From positions 1-40,136 of the IMG/VR virus record IMGVR_UViG_3300005536_000288: a DNA stretch of 40,136 nt, one strand, 5' to 3'. How positions within the stretch are numbered: position 1 is the stretch's first letter; each line of letters begins with the position of its first letter. The notes under the pieces are model-generated. The model saw only the letters and a list, made by a program, of their open reading frames with translations, had not been told where the DNA came from and did not search any database. Source of the stretch: a virus. The position numbers and the translations under genes were made by a program. Below are positions 1 through 6,167 of the stretch, in pieces.

Positions 1-468
1 ATGCCTGACCAAACAACCACATTGCCGACTGCGGATCGCCCGACCCCCCAATTTGAAGTCCATGAGCATTGGTTCGTTTCCGGGCCGAGAAGCACAGCGG
101 GTTACCGTAACGGAAAGTGGACTGAGCCGAAGTTCACTCACTCGCATCCAGGCGGCGGCGTTCCCCATCGTCATCCGAATACCGGCCCGTCGTTCTACGG
201 CCATCGCAAGCCCAAAGTCACGAAACGACCGACTGGTGAACAGTTTGAGTTGGTCGCGATGACCGAAGAGGAATCGAGTTTCGAGCTGGTGATTACCGAT
301 TCTGCCATAAATGGCGCGTGGGATGGCCGCCGGATAGTCAAGTTCCCCGCCAGCGACACGCCGATTGAGGACATCCACATGCCTGCTGCCGAGCGCATGA
401 AAGTCGGATCGCGGCTGAAGTGCATCGTGCGCGACGAACGCGGCAAAAAGCCGAAGAGGTCAGCATGA
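1..468 (+). CDS. Hypothetical phage protein (possibly 5'-truncated)
   Basis: The reading frame opens with ATG on the first base of the window, so the true start may lie upstream. The product is about 155 residues and I recognise no family. The N-terminus carries LPTADRPTP, repeated almost exactly at the start of the next protein. The middle is rich in His, Gly and Pro (HSHPGGGVPHRHPN around residues 47-60). The C-terminal half looks like a small beta-rich domain (FELVITDSAINGAWDGRRIV) and ends in a basic tail (KKPKRSA). The stop overlaps the next start as ATGA, indicating translational coupling in an early or accessory phage operon. Function unknown. Confidence 0.6.
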   Translation: MPDQTTTLPTADRPTPQFEVHEHWFVSGPRSTAGYRNGKWTEPKFTHSHPGGGVPHRHPNTGPSFYGHRKPKVTKRPTGEQFELVAMTEEESSFELVITDSAINGAWDGRRIVKFPASDTPIEDIHMPAAERMKVGSRLKCIVRDERGKKPKRSA

Positions 469-698
469 ATTTGCCGACTGCGGATCGTCCGACTCCCTTC
501 GCAGCCGTCATCGGGGACGGTTCAGAAAGCCTCTGCGCCGTCCTCGAAGTTCCCTTCTATGAGCCCATGTTCTGCGAACGCTGTTTAGGGCAATCTCTGT
601 TCGTGTTTGAAGTCGCGCTCGAAGCCGGGTATCTGGGGCAGTGCACCGAGTGCGGCGACCTGGAGTGGAAGGAGTTCACCCGGAGCGTGGGGGAATGA
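465..698 (+). CDS. Small zinc-ribbon-like protein
   Basis: 77 residues. The ATG at 465 was chosen because it forms an ATGA overlap with the preceding stop and has a GAAGAGG ribosome-binding site about 7 bases upstream. Two CxxC knuckles (CERC and CTEC, about 21 residues apart) suggest one structural zinc. The first residues (NLPTADRPTP) duplicate the N-terminal segment of the preceding protein. It is coupled to the methyltransferase-like gene by another ATGA overlap at 695. The role is unknown. Zinc ribbons of this size in phage early regions often bind DNA or host proteins, but nothing here shows which. Confidence 0.7.
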   Translation: MNLPTADRPTPFAAVIGDGSESLCAVLEVPFYEPMFCERCLGQSLFVFEVALEAGYLGQCTECGDLEWKEFTRSVGE

Positions 699-1582
699 CA
701 GCGATAGCGAGATCCTTCCCGGTCGAGGTCCTGTGGTGTCCCAATAGCGGCAAGGGCCGCTCGAATCGCTGGAGTTTTCCGCCGAACGTCGAGAAATTGT
801 TGCGCCGCGAAACCGAGGGCAAGCGCGTGCTTCATCCCTTCGGCGGCCGAGCGAAGTGGGGCGTGCGCATGGATATCGATCCCATCGTGCGGCCGGACGT
901 AATCGCCGATGCCTGGATGCCGCCCTTCGGCCGCGACAGCTTCGATGTGGTGATTCTCGATCCGCCCTATGTCCACTTCAACGCGCAAATGAAAGTGGCG
1001 CTCTTCCGCGCCTACTGTTGGATCGCCCGCGAGCGGGTGATCTGGTTTCACACGCAATGGTCGAGCACCTATGGCGGGGTGAAGCACGAAAAGGCTTACC
1101 TGGTGCGCGTGGGCGACAACTGCCACGTGCGCTGCCTGCAATTTTTCACCCCGCGTGAGCCGAAGCGGCCGCCGTTTCGCCGATTTCTGCGAGGTCCAGG
1201 CATCAAGTACAACCGCTGGTTCGCGGGCGAGATGCCGCTGCCGTTTTTCGAGAATGATCCCGTGGTGCAGGCGGTAGAGAAAGCAGATCCGCATGATCTC
1301 GAACTTCCTCTTGCTGGCCCGCTTCTTAAATCACCGTCTTGCTGCGCACCGGACTCGGCCCCGCCTTCGCAGCTCTCATCCTGGCCGAATTTTGGAGTCA
1401 CCGTTATGCCCAAAGTCATCGTCCGCGTCAGCTGTTCCTGGTGCCAGGAATTCAACGAAGTTCTCGCCGAGCGCAAGACCTGGTGCTTCAGTTGCGGGCA
1501 CCGCGCCGACGTGCCTCGAATCGAGTGTGATTGTCCGCAGTGCCGCGCCGCGCACGCCAAAGAGCGAAGACGGCAGGAGTGA
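695..1582 (+). CDS. DNA methyltransferase-like protein with C-terminal zinc module
   Basis: 295 residues from the ATG at 695, which overlaps the preceding stop. Residues about 45-95 carry a possible AdoMet-binding segment (LHPFGG, residues 46-51, then an acidic MDID strand end) and a clear DPPY motif at 89-92. This pattern fits the N6-adenine or N4-cytosine DNA methyltransferase superfamily. Residues about 238-295 form a Cys-rich tail with CSWC, CFSC and CDCPQC, a likely zinc-binding module. An internal ATG at 1406 with GGAG upstream could also produce that tail alone. There is no cognate restriction gene nearby, so an orphan phage methylase protecting phage DNA is likely. Superfamily fairly sure; target base unknown. 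Confidence 0.7.
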   Translation: MTAIARSFPVEVLWCPNSGKGRSNRWSFPPNVEKLLRRETEGKRVLHPFGGRAKWGVRMDIDPIVRPDVIADAWMPPFGRDSFDVVILDPPYVHFNAQMKVALFRAYCWIARERVIWFHTQWSSTYGGVKHEKAYLVRVGDNCHVRCLQFFTPREPKRPPFRRFLRGPGIKYNRWFAGEMPLPFFENDPVVQAVEKADPHDLELPLAGPLLKSPSCCAPDSAPPSQLSSWPNFGVTVMPKVIVRVSCSWCQEFNEVLAERKTWCFSCGHRADVPRIECDCPQCRAAHAKERRRQE

Positions 1583-1587
1583 GCCGC

Positions 1588-1797
1588 ATGAGCGTGCAAG
1601 AGAAAACCCGCATCCCCATCACCGCGCCCGAGATCGCGGCCCAGCTGGCCATGATCTGCCCGGAAGACTTGTATCCCGCACTCAAACTTCTAGCCGCCCA
1701 CGTCTACCAAGCCCGGCTGAGAAATGGCTCGCGAGTTTTAGACGCCAGCGATTGCAAGGAGTGGCTGGAAGAGCTGGCCGAGGAGGCGAAACGGTGA
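1588..1797 (+). CDS. Small helical hypothetical protein
   Basis: 69 residues from the ATG at 1588, preceded by GGAG at 1575-1578. The sequence is mainly helical and acidic (CPEDLYPALKLLAAHVYQAR, then a C-terminal DCKEWLEELAEEAKR). No motif or family is recognised. The stop overlaps the GTG start of the next gene, so it belongs to the same coupled operon. An adaptor or regulatory role is possible, but the sequence does not show it. Confidence 0.6.
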   Translation: MSVQEKTRIPITAPEIAAQLAMICPEDLYPALKLLAAHVYQARLRNGSRVLDASDCKEWLEELAEEAKR

Positions 1798-2231
1798 ATG
1801 CGTCTTTTCATCTTGCGCCGACCGGCCCGCCCGCGCCTTGCGGGTATCCCGGCTGCATGCTGGAAGATTTTCACGAGGGCGATCATCTCTTCGCCGAAAA
1901 GCCCCGCGAGTTAAAGATCGGCGCACGCTACTACCGCTGCGTGATTTGCCAGCGGCCAACCGTGGTCTACGGCGAAAGAATTCCTGGCTCGAAAGAGTTG
2001 TGCGCTTCGCCGAATTGCTTGCTGATTTTCTGCGCCCGCGAAACCGTCGCGATTCCTCTGGCTTGTCCCTGCCGTCAACGTCCTTACGCGCACGATCTCA
2101 GCGTTCACCTGGAACTTCGCCACGAGTCTTATAACCCGGCGCTCCGCCACGTGTGGCCGTGGTCGTTGCGACTGAGTTCGCGAATTCAGCCGAGCGCGGA
2201 AACGGAAATAGAGTTGAGGGCGTTCGCATGA
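1794..2231 (+). CDS. Cys/His-rich zinc-binding-like hypothetical protein
   Basis: 145 residues. GTG at 1794 is the start: a strong AGGAGG lies at 1781-1786 with ideal spacing, and the start overlaps the preceding stop. The protein has a CGYPGC knuckle followed by His/Asp residues (EDFHEGDH). Further Cys pairs follow (CVIC, CASPNC, CPCRQR) and then a His-rich stretch (HDLSVHLELRHE). The spacing suggests two zinc sites. The ending is HExxN-like but not a confident protease motif. Neighbours are other zinc-ribbon genes, and ATGA overlap couples it to the next one. Function unknown. Confidence 0.65.
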   Translation: MNASFHLAPTGPPAPCGYPGCMLEDFHEGDHLFAEKPRELKIGARYYRCVICQRPTVVYGERIPGSKELCASPNCLLIFCARETVAIPLACPCRQRPYAHDLSVHLELRHESYNPALRHVWPWSLRLSSRIQPSAETEIELRAFA

Positions 2232-2416
2232 CCCAGCACTTCACCCGTCTCACTTACTCCGCCGCCTTCTACTGCTCGAAATGCGGGAAATCCACTCAGC
2301 ACCGGATCGACGATACCCGCAAAGGCCCGTGTCTGGAGTGCATCGCACGGCTAGAAAAAGCTCACAACGAATCTTCGGCGGTCGAGCCGGAGAAGCAGCG
2401 GGAATTGTTCGCATGA
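2228..2416 (+). CDS. Small zinc-ribbon protein
   Basis: 62 residues. The ATG at 2228 was chosen because it overlaps the preceding stop (ATGA). CSKCGKSTQH followed by CLEC about 19 residues later is a compact zinc ribbon. It resembles the many tiny ribbon proteins of phages that read 'YCSKCGKSTQH...GPCLEC'. The C-terminal tail is charged and probably disordered (EPEKQRELFA). It sits in a run of coupled small genes and overlaps the next start. DNA, RNA or protein binding is plausible; no specific function can be assigned. Confidence 0.65.
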   Translation: MTQHFTRLTYSAAFYCSKCGKSTQHRIDDTRKGPCLECIARLEKAHNESSAVEPEKQRELFA

Positions 2417-2706
2417 AGTACGTCGCAATTTTTCTGTGGCTGGCGATGCAAGCGCACATCGACTTTCTTGCGCCTTGCAATCAGCCGGGCATTCCGCCGG
2501 ACCAAGCGTGCATAATTGTCGAACCGCTTGACGTGCCTGCGATCCAGATAGAAGTACCTCCGCCCCATCCCTGCAATATCCCAACCGGAACCTTAGCCTG
2601 CGTAACCGGGCCGGAGAAGCATTGGACCTGCGGCGATAAGTTCCGCGTTTTGGAGCACGATGAGTATGATCCGCCGCATTGGTGGTGCCGCAAGGTGCAG
2701 CCGTGA
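2413..2706 (+). CDS. Putative exported Cys-rich small protein
   Basis: 97 residues from the ATG at 2413, which overlaps the preceding stop. The N-terminus MKYVAIFLWLAMQA looks like a short signal peptide or membrane anchor. The rest is Pro-rich and has exactly six cysteines (APC, QAC, HPC, LAC, WTC, WWC). An even cysteine number after a signal-like segment is consistent with disulfides outside the cytoplasm. No family is recognised. It may act in the envelope of the infected or lysogenic cell, but that is inferred only from the signal-like start. Confidence 0.55.
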   Translation: MKYVAIFLWLAMQAHIDFLAPCNQPGIPPDQACIIVEPLDVPAIQIEVPPPHPCNIPTGTLACVTGPEKHWTCGDKFRVLEHDEYDPPHWWCRKVQP

Positions 2707-2783
2707 AACGACTTTTCGCTCGCTCCCCTCATCCCCCGTCCACTCCACTAACCCCTAACCCGGATAACAAAAGGAGCACTGTG

Positions 2784-2999
2784 ATGAACGAGAACACGAA
2801 AGTGCCGATCACTGTAATCACCCGAGGCTTCCAAAGACTCACCGGCCAGGCCAAGACGGATGAGTCCAAGGGCTGCCTCTACCTGACGGCCAACGCTCTG
2901 GCCCACACCATCAACTCCCAAGACAACACCGTCGGCGTCGAGGAATTCCTCCTCGCCTGCGGCGTTCAACCCAACTGGAAACAGCTGGCCGCGGCCTAA
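2784..2999 (+). CDS. Hypothetical small phage protein
   Basis: 71 residues from the ATG at 2784. AGGAG at 2772-2776 with a 7-base spacer decides the start; an in-frame GTG at 2703 exists but adds a Pro-rich, non-conserved-looking leader. The product reads as a small alpha/beta domain (VPITVITRGFQRLTGQ, then LTANALAHTINSQDNTVGVE). No recognised family. It starts a new short transcription unit segment after a 77-base gap and is followed by a hairpin at 3011-3036. Confidence 0.6.
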   Translation: MNENTKVPITVITRGFQRLTGQAKTDESKGCLYLTANALAHTINSQDNTVGVEEFLLACGVQPNWKQLAAA

Positions 3000-3010
3000 C
3001 CTGGGAAAAA

Positions 3011-3036
3011 GCGGGGATCACCAGCCAGGTCCCCGC
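3011..3036 (+). promoter_or_regulatory. Stem-loop upstream of a small gene
   Basis: GCGGGGA at 3011-3017 pairs perfectly with TCCCCGC at 3030-3036 around a 12-base loop. No U-tract follows, so it is not a classical terminator. It lies between the stop at 2999 and the start at 3056, where it could stabilise message ends or influence translation of the next gene. Confidence 0.35.
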
Positions 3037-3055
3037 CGTGAAAGAGGACAAAACG

Positions 3056-3325
3056 ATGGCCTACCGCGAACAGAACGGACAGGTGGTGCTCACCATGAGC
3101 CGGGAAGATTTCTACATTCTACTTAGGTTGCTTGGCGGCGTGCTGAGCTTTGAGCGCATGAATCCCGGTCGAACCATTCTGCCGTGGGAGAAACAGGTGG
3201 AATTTTTGAACCGGCTCAACGAGGGCAACCCGCACTACACGCCCTATGCCACGCAAACCGAAAAAAGCGTAAGAAGCCCCAGATGCTCTGGGTGCGCACC
3301 ACTGAATCCAGACATGGGTTGCTGA
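3056..3325 (+). CDS. Hypothetical protein
   Basis: 89 residues from the ATG at 3056, with AGAGGA at 3042-3047; an in-frame GTG lies at 3038. The first two thirds look like a real small helical protein (LTMSREDFYILLRLLGGVLS, then PWEKQVEFLNRLNEGNP). The last 20 residues (after TQTEKS) look less natural. A run of six A at 3261-3266 precedes another plausible reading frame (KKPQMLWVRTTESRHGLLIE), so the natural C-terminus may lie in the -1 frame. Family unknown. Confidence 0.5.
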   Translation: MAYREQNGQVVLTMSREDFYILLRLLGGVLSFERMNPGRTILPWEKQVEFLNRLNEGNPHYTPYATQTEKSVRSPRCSGCAPLNPDMGC

Positions 3326-3363
3326 TCGAGATCCAGAGGACGAGAAAACGCTGATGTGCTTGA

Positions 3364-3642
3364 AGATGGAATTGCCGGGCGGAGGATTCGGTATTATTTG
3401 CGGCGTTCGCTCGAAGCCCAGGGTACTGCGCCTGTGGCCGAGCCGCCGATCTGCTCTGCGAGTGGAAGGTGAAAGAGAAAAAGAGCGGGACCTGCGACGC
3501 GCCGATCTGCGCGAATCACGCGCAACAAGTGGGACCGGACAAACATCTTTGCCCGCTGCACCAGAAAGCGTGGGCCGATTGGCAGAAACGTCGTCCCAGC
3601 GCGATCTTGCCGCCCGACTACGGCCAGCTATCCCTTCTTTGA
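3364..3642 (+). CDS. Zinc-ribbon protein without a normal start (disrupted or frameshifted)
   Basis: The frame is open from 3364 to the TGA at 3640-3642 but has no ATG at its head; the first GTG is internal at 3469. The content is convincing. It has YCACG, then LLCEWKV, SGTCDAPICANHA, VGPDKHLCPLHQ and AWADWQKRR. This is the pattern of a known kind of small phage zinc protein (CxCG...C...TCDxPxCxxHA...CPxH). The upstream in-frame codon is TGA, and the two other frames also read partly like protein. Either translation enters by a frameshift or alternative start, or there is an indel. Identity of the motif fairly sure; boundaries unsure. Confidence 0.45.
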   Translation, partial: RWNCRAEDSVLFAAFARSPGYCACGRAADLLCEWKVKEKKSGTCDAPICANHAQQVGPDKHLCPLHQKAWADWQKRRPSAILPPDYGQLSLL

Positions 3643-3859
3643 ATTACAGATCCTCATCGAATCCCGCCCGATCAGCTCGATCCCGCTGAAGCGATTAGCC
3701 CAACACCTGAAGTTCAAAGCACCGCGGTAACTTGCCCTGCCCCTTATTCTTCCGCAGACTTGAGCGGAGCCCGCCCTGGGCAGTTATCAGCAAGCGCCGA
3801 GCGCGCGCGAAAGCCGCTCCTATTTCAACGGGAAAAGTGCGCCCTTTAAGAGCTTACTT
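3643..3859 (+). other. Ambiguous stretch with protein-like frames but no start codon
   Basis: Two overlapping + frames read like protein but neither has a start. One gives YPFFELQILIESRPISSIPL and continues to a TAA near 3729. The other gives DPHRIPPDQLDPAEAISPTP and runs to a TAA near 3850. The first could be the continuation of the zinc protein after a +1 shift near 3638. No RNA gene or repeat was seen. I treat the stretch as decayed or frameshifted coding sequence. Confidence 0.3.
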
Positions 3860-4222
3860 ATGAGCATCCGTGTATACGGCTGGCAGAAGAACCCCGCTGT
3901 GGATCATTATTGTTATCGTCTTTCCGATTGTCGTGGCCAGCACCTACTGGAAACTCTGGCTGCCATTGAAATTCTCGACGGCGACGGCCGTCGCGCGATC
4001 CAGCTCCTCGCGCCGAGAGAGGTCCAGATCGAACAGACTCCAGGCATTGGGAATCTGATCCCATTCGGTCGATTGCGCAATCCACTGCTAACGCCTGACA
4101 AGCTGCATTACGAGATCCCGATGGCTGGCGATCGTACATGTCGGGCGCGGCACCGTCGCAGGCGCATCCGCGTGTCGTGCAGAAGTAAGTTTTCGAAGCA
4201 GCGGATCGCCAATTGCGCATGA
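3860..4222 (+). CDS. Hypothetical protein, uncertain
   Basis: 120 residues from the ATG at 3860. No good ribosome-binding site is visible. The middle reads naturally (HLLETLAAIEILDGDGRRAI, LLTPDKLHYEIPMAGDRTC), followed by a very basic segment (RARHRRRRIRVSCRSKFSK). Its stop overlaps the next gene's ATG as ATGA, which supports the frame at the 3' end. A different frame starting at GTG 3870 encodes a strongly hydrophobic stretch (LWIIIVIVFPIVVASTYW), so the 5' end could instead encode a membrane peptide. No family recognised. Confidence 0.4.
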   Translation: MSIRVYGWQKNPAVDHYCYRLSDCRGQHLLETLAAIEILDGDGRRAIQLLAPREVQIEQTPGIGNLIPFGRLRNPLLTPDKLHYEIPMAGDRTCRARHRRRRIRVSCRSKFSKQRIANCA

Positions 4223-4389
4223 ACATGCCCACGATGGACCATCGCTACGAGGCCTATGTCGATTGGTGCGCAAAGCTCGGGATGCCGCCGGCACCGTTTG
4301 ATATCTGGCGCCGAGAGCTGACGATTATCTCAGAAATGCCGCTGCCCGACGGCAAAGAGCGAACGCGGGTCCTGCTTTCGGCGAAATAA
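4219..4389 (+). CDS. Small hypothetical protein (56 aa)
   Basis: ATG at 4219 overlaps the preceding stop, and the stop at 4387-4389 overlaps the next ATG. The product begins MNMPTMDHRYEAYVDWCAKL and continues with GMPPAPFDIWRRELTIISEM. It is compact, probably helical, with aromatic and charged residues typical of a folded small phage protein. No family is recognised. Start and stop overlaps on both sides make it a real member of the coupled operon despite its size. Confidence 0.55.
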   Translation: MNMPTMDHRYEAYVDWCAKLGMPPAPFDIWRRELTIISEMPLPDGKERTRVLLSAK

Positions 4390-4559
4390 TGGTTCCCTCT
4401 GAACAATTTGAGTGCGCCAATTGTGGACATACCGGCGAGCTTGATCTCCACGGCCGTTGCGGGTGCTGTCAATCACTGGCCGTCATGTCTTTGGAGAAGG
4501 CTGAGGCTTTAATTCTCCGTACGATAGCCGCTAGCGGCTACCAGGCCGTCCCGGCATGA
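4389..4559 (+). CDS. Small zinc-ribbon protein (56 aa)
   Basis: ATG at 4389 overlaps the stop of the preceding gene, and its TGA overlaps the next ATG at 4556. The protein contains CANCGHTG, then CGCC (FECANCGHTGELDLHGRCGC), a compact four-Cys zinc ribbon. A short helix follows (SLEKAEALILRTIAAS). The perfect palindrome TAGCCGCTAGCGGCTA lies inside its coding sequence at 4525-4540 and is read as IAASGY. Function unknown; probably nucleic-acid or protein binding. Confidence 0.6.
   Translation: MVPSEQFECANCGHTGELDLHGRCGCCQSLAVMSLEKAEALILRTIAASGYQAVPA
4525..4540. repeat. Perfect 16-bp palindrome, copy 1 of 3
   Basis: TAGCCGCTAGCGGCTA reads identically on both strands. The same 16 bases occur at 37946-37961 and 38369-38384. 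This copy is inside the 3' part of a small zinc-ribbon gene and stays in frame. Confidence 0.85.
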
Positions 4560-4753
4560 ACTCTTCACAGCCAGAAACGGTTTACGCAGTCGGCGCCGCT
4601 GGCTACTGGCTACAGCATTATCGCGGCCTGAGGGGAAAACCTCGTCCTCAGCGATCCCTCTCTATTCGGCGGCAACTGTTGATCGCCTGGATCAGCGAAG
4701 TCGCGGCCATCGTAAGCGCCGGCGGAGATCCAACCCCGTCACGAACGCAATGA
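4556..4753 (+). CDS. Small hypothetical protein (65 aa)
   Basis: ATG at 4556 overlaps the preceding stop (ATGA). The product is basic and partly helical (YWLQHYRGLRGKPRPQRS, then RRQLLIAWISEVAAIVSAGG). The RRQLLIAWISEVAAIV segment resembles a helix that could pack in a small DNA-binding or adaptor domain. No family recognised. It lies two genes before the packaging module. Confidence 0.5.
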   Translation: MNSSQPETVYAVGAAGYWLQHYRGLRGKPRPQRSLSIRRQLLIAWISEVAAIVSAGGDPTPSRTQ

Positions 4754-4763
4754 GCAATGATCG

Positions 4764-5084
4764 GTGCAAAGGTTCGATCCCCTCGATAGCCAGCCGTTGC
4801 TGGTCGACTTTGACGGACAGCCATGGCTGGAATGGTGCCTCGACCTGGTCGATACAATCATGACTTTCCAGGATTACAACCAGCGAACGCAGGCGCAGAT
4901 CATTAAGGATCTCAACGCTGCACACGACAAGATCAAGGCCATGGAAAAGAGCTTAGGACGGCGTGAAGCGAAGATACAGGAACTCACCATCAAGTTGCGT
5001 CACGGATATCTCATCCGCTGGGCGCTCACAGCCGCAGTGCTCGTCCTCTGGGAATTCTTCAAGCTCCTGCTGAAGCACTGCTAA
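4764..5084 (+). CDS. Coiled-coil protein with C-terminal membrane anchor
   Basis: 106 residues from a GTG at 4764, the first start after an in-frame stop; an ATG at 4860 would give a shorter form. The N-terminus is hydrophilic. Residues about 38-80 form a predicted coiled coil (QIIKDLNAAHDKIKAMEKSL, REAKIQELTIKL). Residues about 84-101 are a single membrane helix (LIRWALTAAVLVLWEFFKLL). This architecture occurs in small phage membrane proteins of unknown role, such as superinfection or lysis regulators. It sits just upstream of the packaging genes, so no lysis role is implied by position. Confidence 0.5.
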   Translation: MQRFDPLDSQPLLVDFDGQPWLEWCLDLVDTIMTFQDYNQRTQAQIIKDLNAAHDKIKAMEKSLGRREAKIQELTIKLRHGYLIRWALTAAVLVLWEFFKLLLKHC

Positions 5085-5087
5085 GCC

Positions 5088-5648
5088 ATGGCTTCAAGAG
5101 CACTGACGATCTGCCGACAGCCTGGCTGTGGACGGAGATGCCGCGGCCGCTACTGTTCGTCCCACTCGGCCGGTAATCCCGAACAGAATGTTGCTCGCGA
5201 GCGTGAACGCAATCGCCGCGCCGCCGGTATTCGACGTCTTTACGATTCGGTCGCATGGCGGAATCGCACACGTCCTTACATCCTCGCTCGTGATCCGCTC
5301 TGCCAGATCGGCGTTCTCTGTGGCGGATCCGCTCCCAGCACGGACATTGATCACGTCATCCCCGCTGAGCAATACATCGAGATGCATGGCGGCGATTACT
5401 CCTTCTTCTACGACGAAAGTAATCTGCGAGGCGCATGCCATGCAGACCATACCCGCAAGACATCGCTGGAGCGCCACGGCCTGTGGAAAGAGCGGGACAG
5501 AGGGCTGGTAATGATCCCGGTATGCTTCCCGCCTGGCGCTATGTCAGGGGGTAGGGGGGTCGAATCTCTAAAAGCCGAACTCGCACGACCGGCTGCCTCT
5601 CACGCGCGCGTCGCCGCAGCAAAAGATTTTTTGTCCGACAACGGATAA
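5088..5648 (+). CDS. HNH endonuclease (packaging-associated)
   Basis: 186 residues. After a Cys-rich N-terminus (CRQPGCGRRCRGRYCSSH) the HNH fold spans about residues 50-125. It has LYDSVAWRNRTR, the catalytic-site pair D88-H89 (IDHVIP), N112 (ESNLRG) and C117-H118...H121 followed by KT. Placement directly upstream of the terminase genes is typical of HK97-like phages, where an HNH protein is needed with terminase and portal for DNA packaging or cleavage at cos-type ends. The stop abuts the small terminase ATG. High confidence for family and module; the target sequence is not visible. Confidence 0.88.
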   Translation: MASRALTICRQPGCGRRCRGRYCSSHSAGNPEQNVARERERNRRAAGIRRLYDSVAWRNRTRPYILARDPLCQIGVLCGGSAPSTDIDHVIPAEQYIEMHGGDYSFFYDESNLRGACHADHTRKTSLERHGLWKERDRGLVMIPVCFPPGAMSGGRGVESLKAELARPAASHARVAAAKDFLSDNG

Positions 5649-6161
5649 ATGGGTGGAAAAGGCTCAGGCGGCCATAACCGGAAGTGCACAGCGCAGAAAA
5701 AGCGCGAGGGCAACCGCGGTCATCGCAAGCTCAATGAGAAGGAACCCAAAACACCGCTAGGAGAGCCTGAGATTCCGAAGTATCTGACCTTGCGCGCCCG
5801 AATTTATTGGACTCGCCTGGTTCCAATGCTTCTAAAGATGCAGGTCCTGACTCAAGCTGATGGACACGCTCTTGGTTTGCTGTGCAACTCCCTCGCCGAG
5901 GTTGAACTCGCGCAGGGCGCGATCGACCGCTACGGTCTGGTGATCGTCACCCTTGATAAGACGCCAGGCGTCGTAATTATGAAGGCGAATCCGGCCGTAC
6001 GTATCAAGGCGAATGCCATGCGTCAGGCGAGTTCGGCTCTTGCGAAGTTTGGGCTTGATCCTTCATCGCGCTCCGGACTCAGTGTTGCTGACCTCACCGT
6101 GCCTGAAAAGGATGCGATCGAGCGGCTGATGGAAGAGGGCGACACCGAAGTCGTCAATTAA
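5649..6161 (+). CDS. terS: Terminase small subunit, P27 family
   Basis: 170 residues starting immediately after the HNH stop. The N-terminus is Gly/basic rich (GGKGSGGHNRKCTAQKKREG), as in P27-family small subunits. It is followed by the typical helical core with PLGEPEIPKYLTLRARIYWTR and a C-terminal region (VRIKANAMRQASSALAKFGL, then DPSSRSGL). The protein recognises phage DNA and recruits the large terminase to start packaging. Length and order (HNH, TerS, TerL, portal) match HK97-like packaging modules. Confidence 0.9.
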   Translation: MGGKGSGGHNRKCTAQKKREGNRGHRKLNEKEPKTPLGEPEIPKYLTLRARIYWTRLVPMLLKMQVLTQADGHALGLLCNSLAEVELAQGAIDRYGLVIVTLDKTPGVVIMKANPAVRIKANAMRQASSALAKFGLDPSSRSGLSVADLTVPEKDAIERLMEEGDTEVVN

Positions 6162-6167
6162 ACCACA

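Noticed and set aside
1293-1793. Upstream extension of the GTG-1794 gene
   Set aside because: This part overlaps the methyltransferase 3' end and the 1588 gene in another frame, and a strong AGGAGG directs initiation at 1794.
3944-4087. Minus-strand open frame reading TEWDQIPNAWSLFDLDLSRR
   Set aside because: It looks protein-like but has no start codon, is bounded by stops on both sides, and is antisense to a + frame that ends with an ATGA overlap. High-GC antisense frames often look coding.
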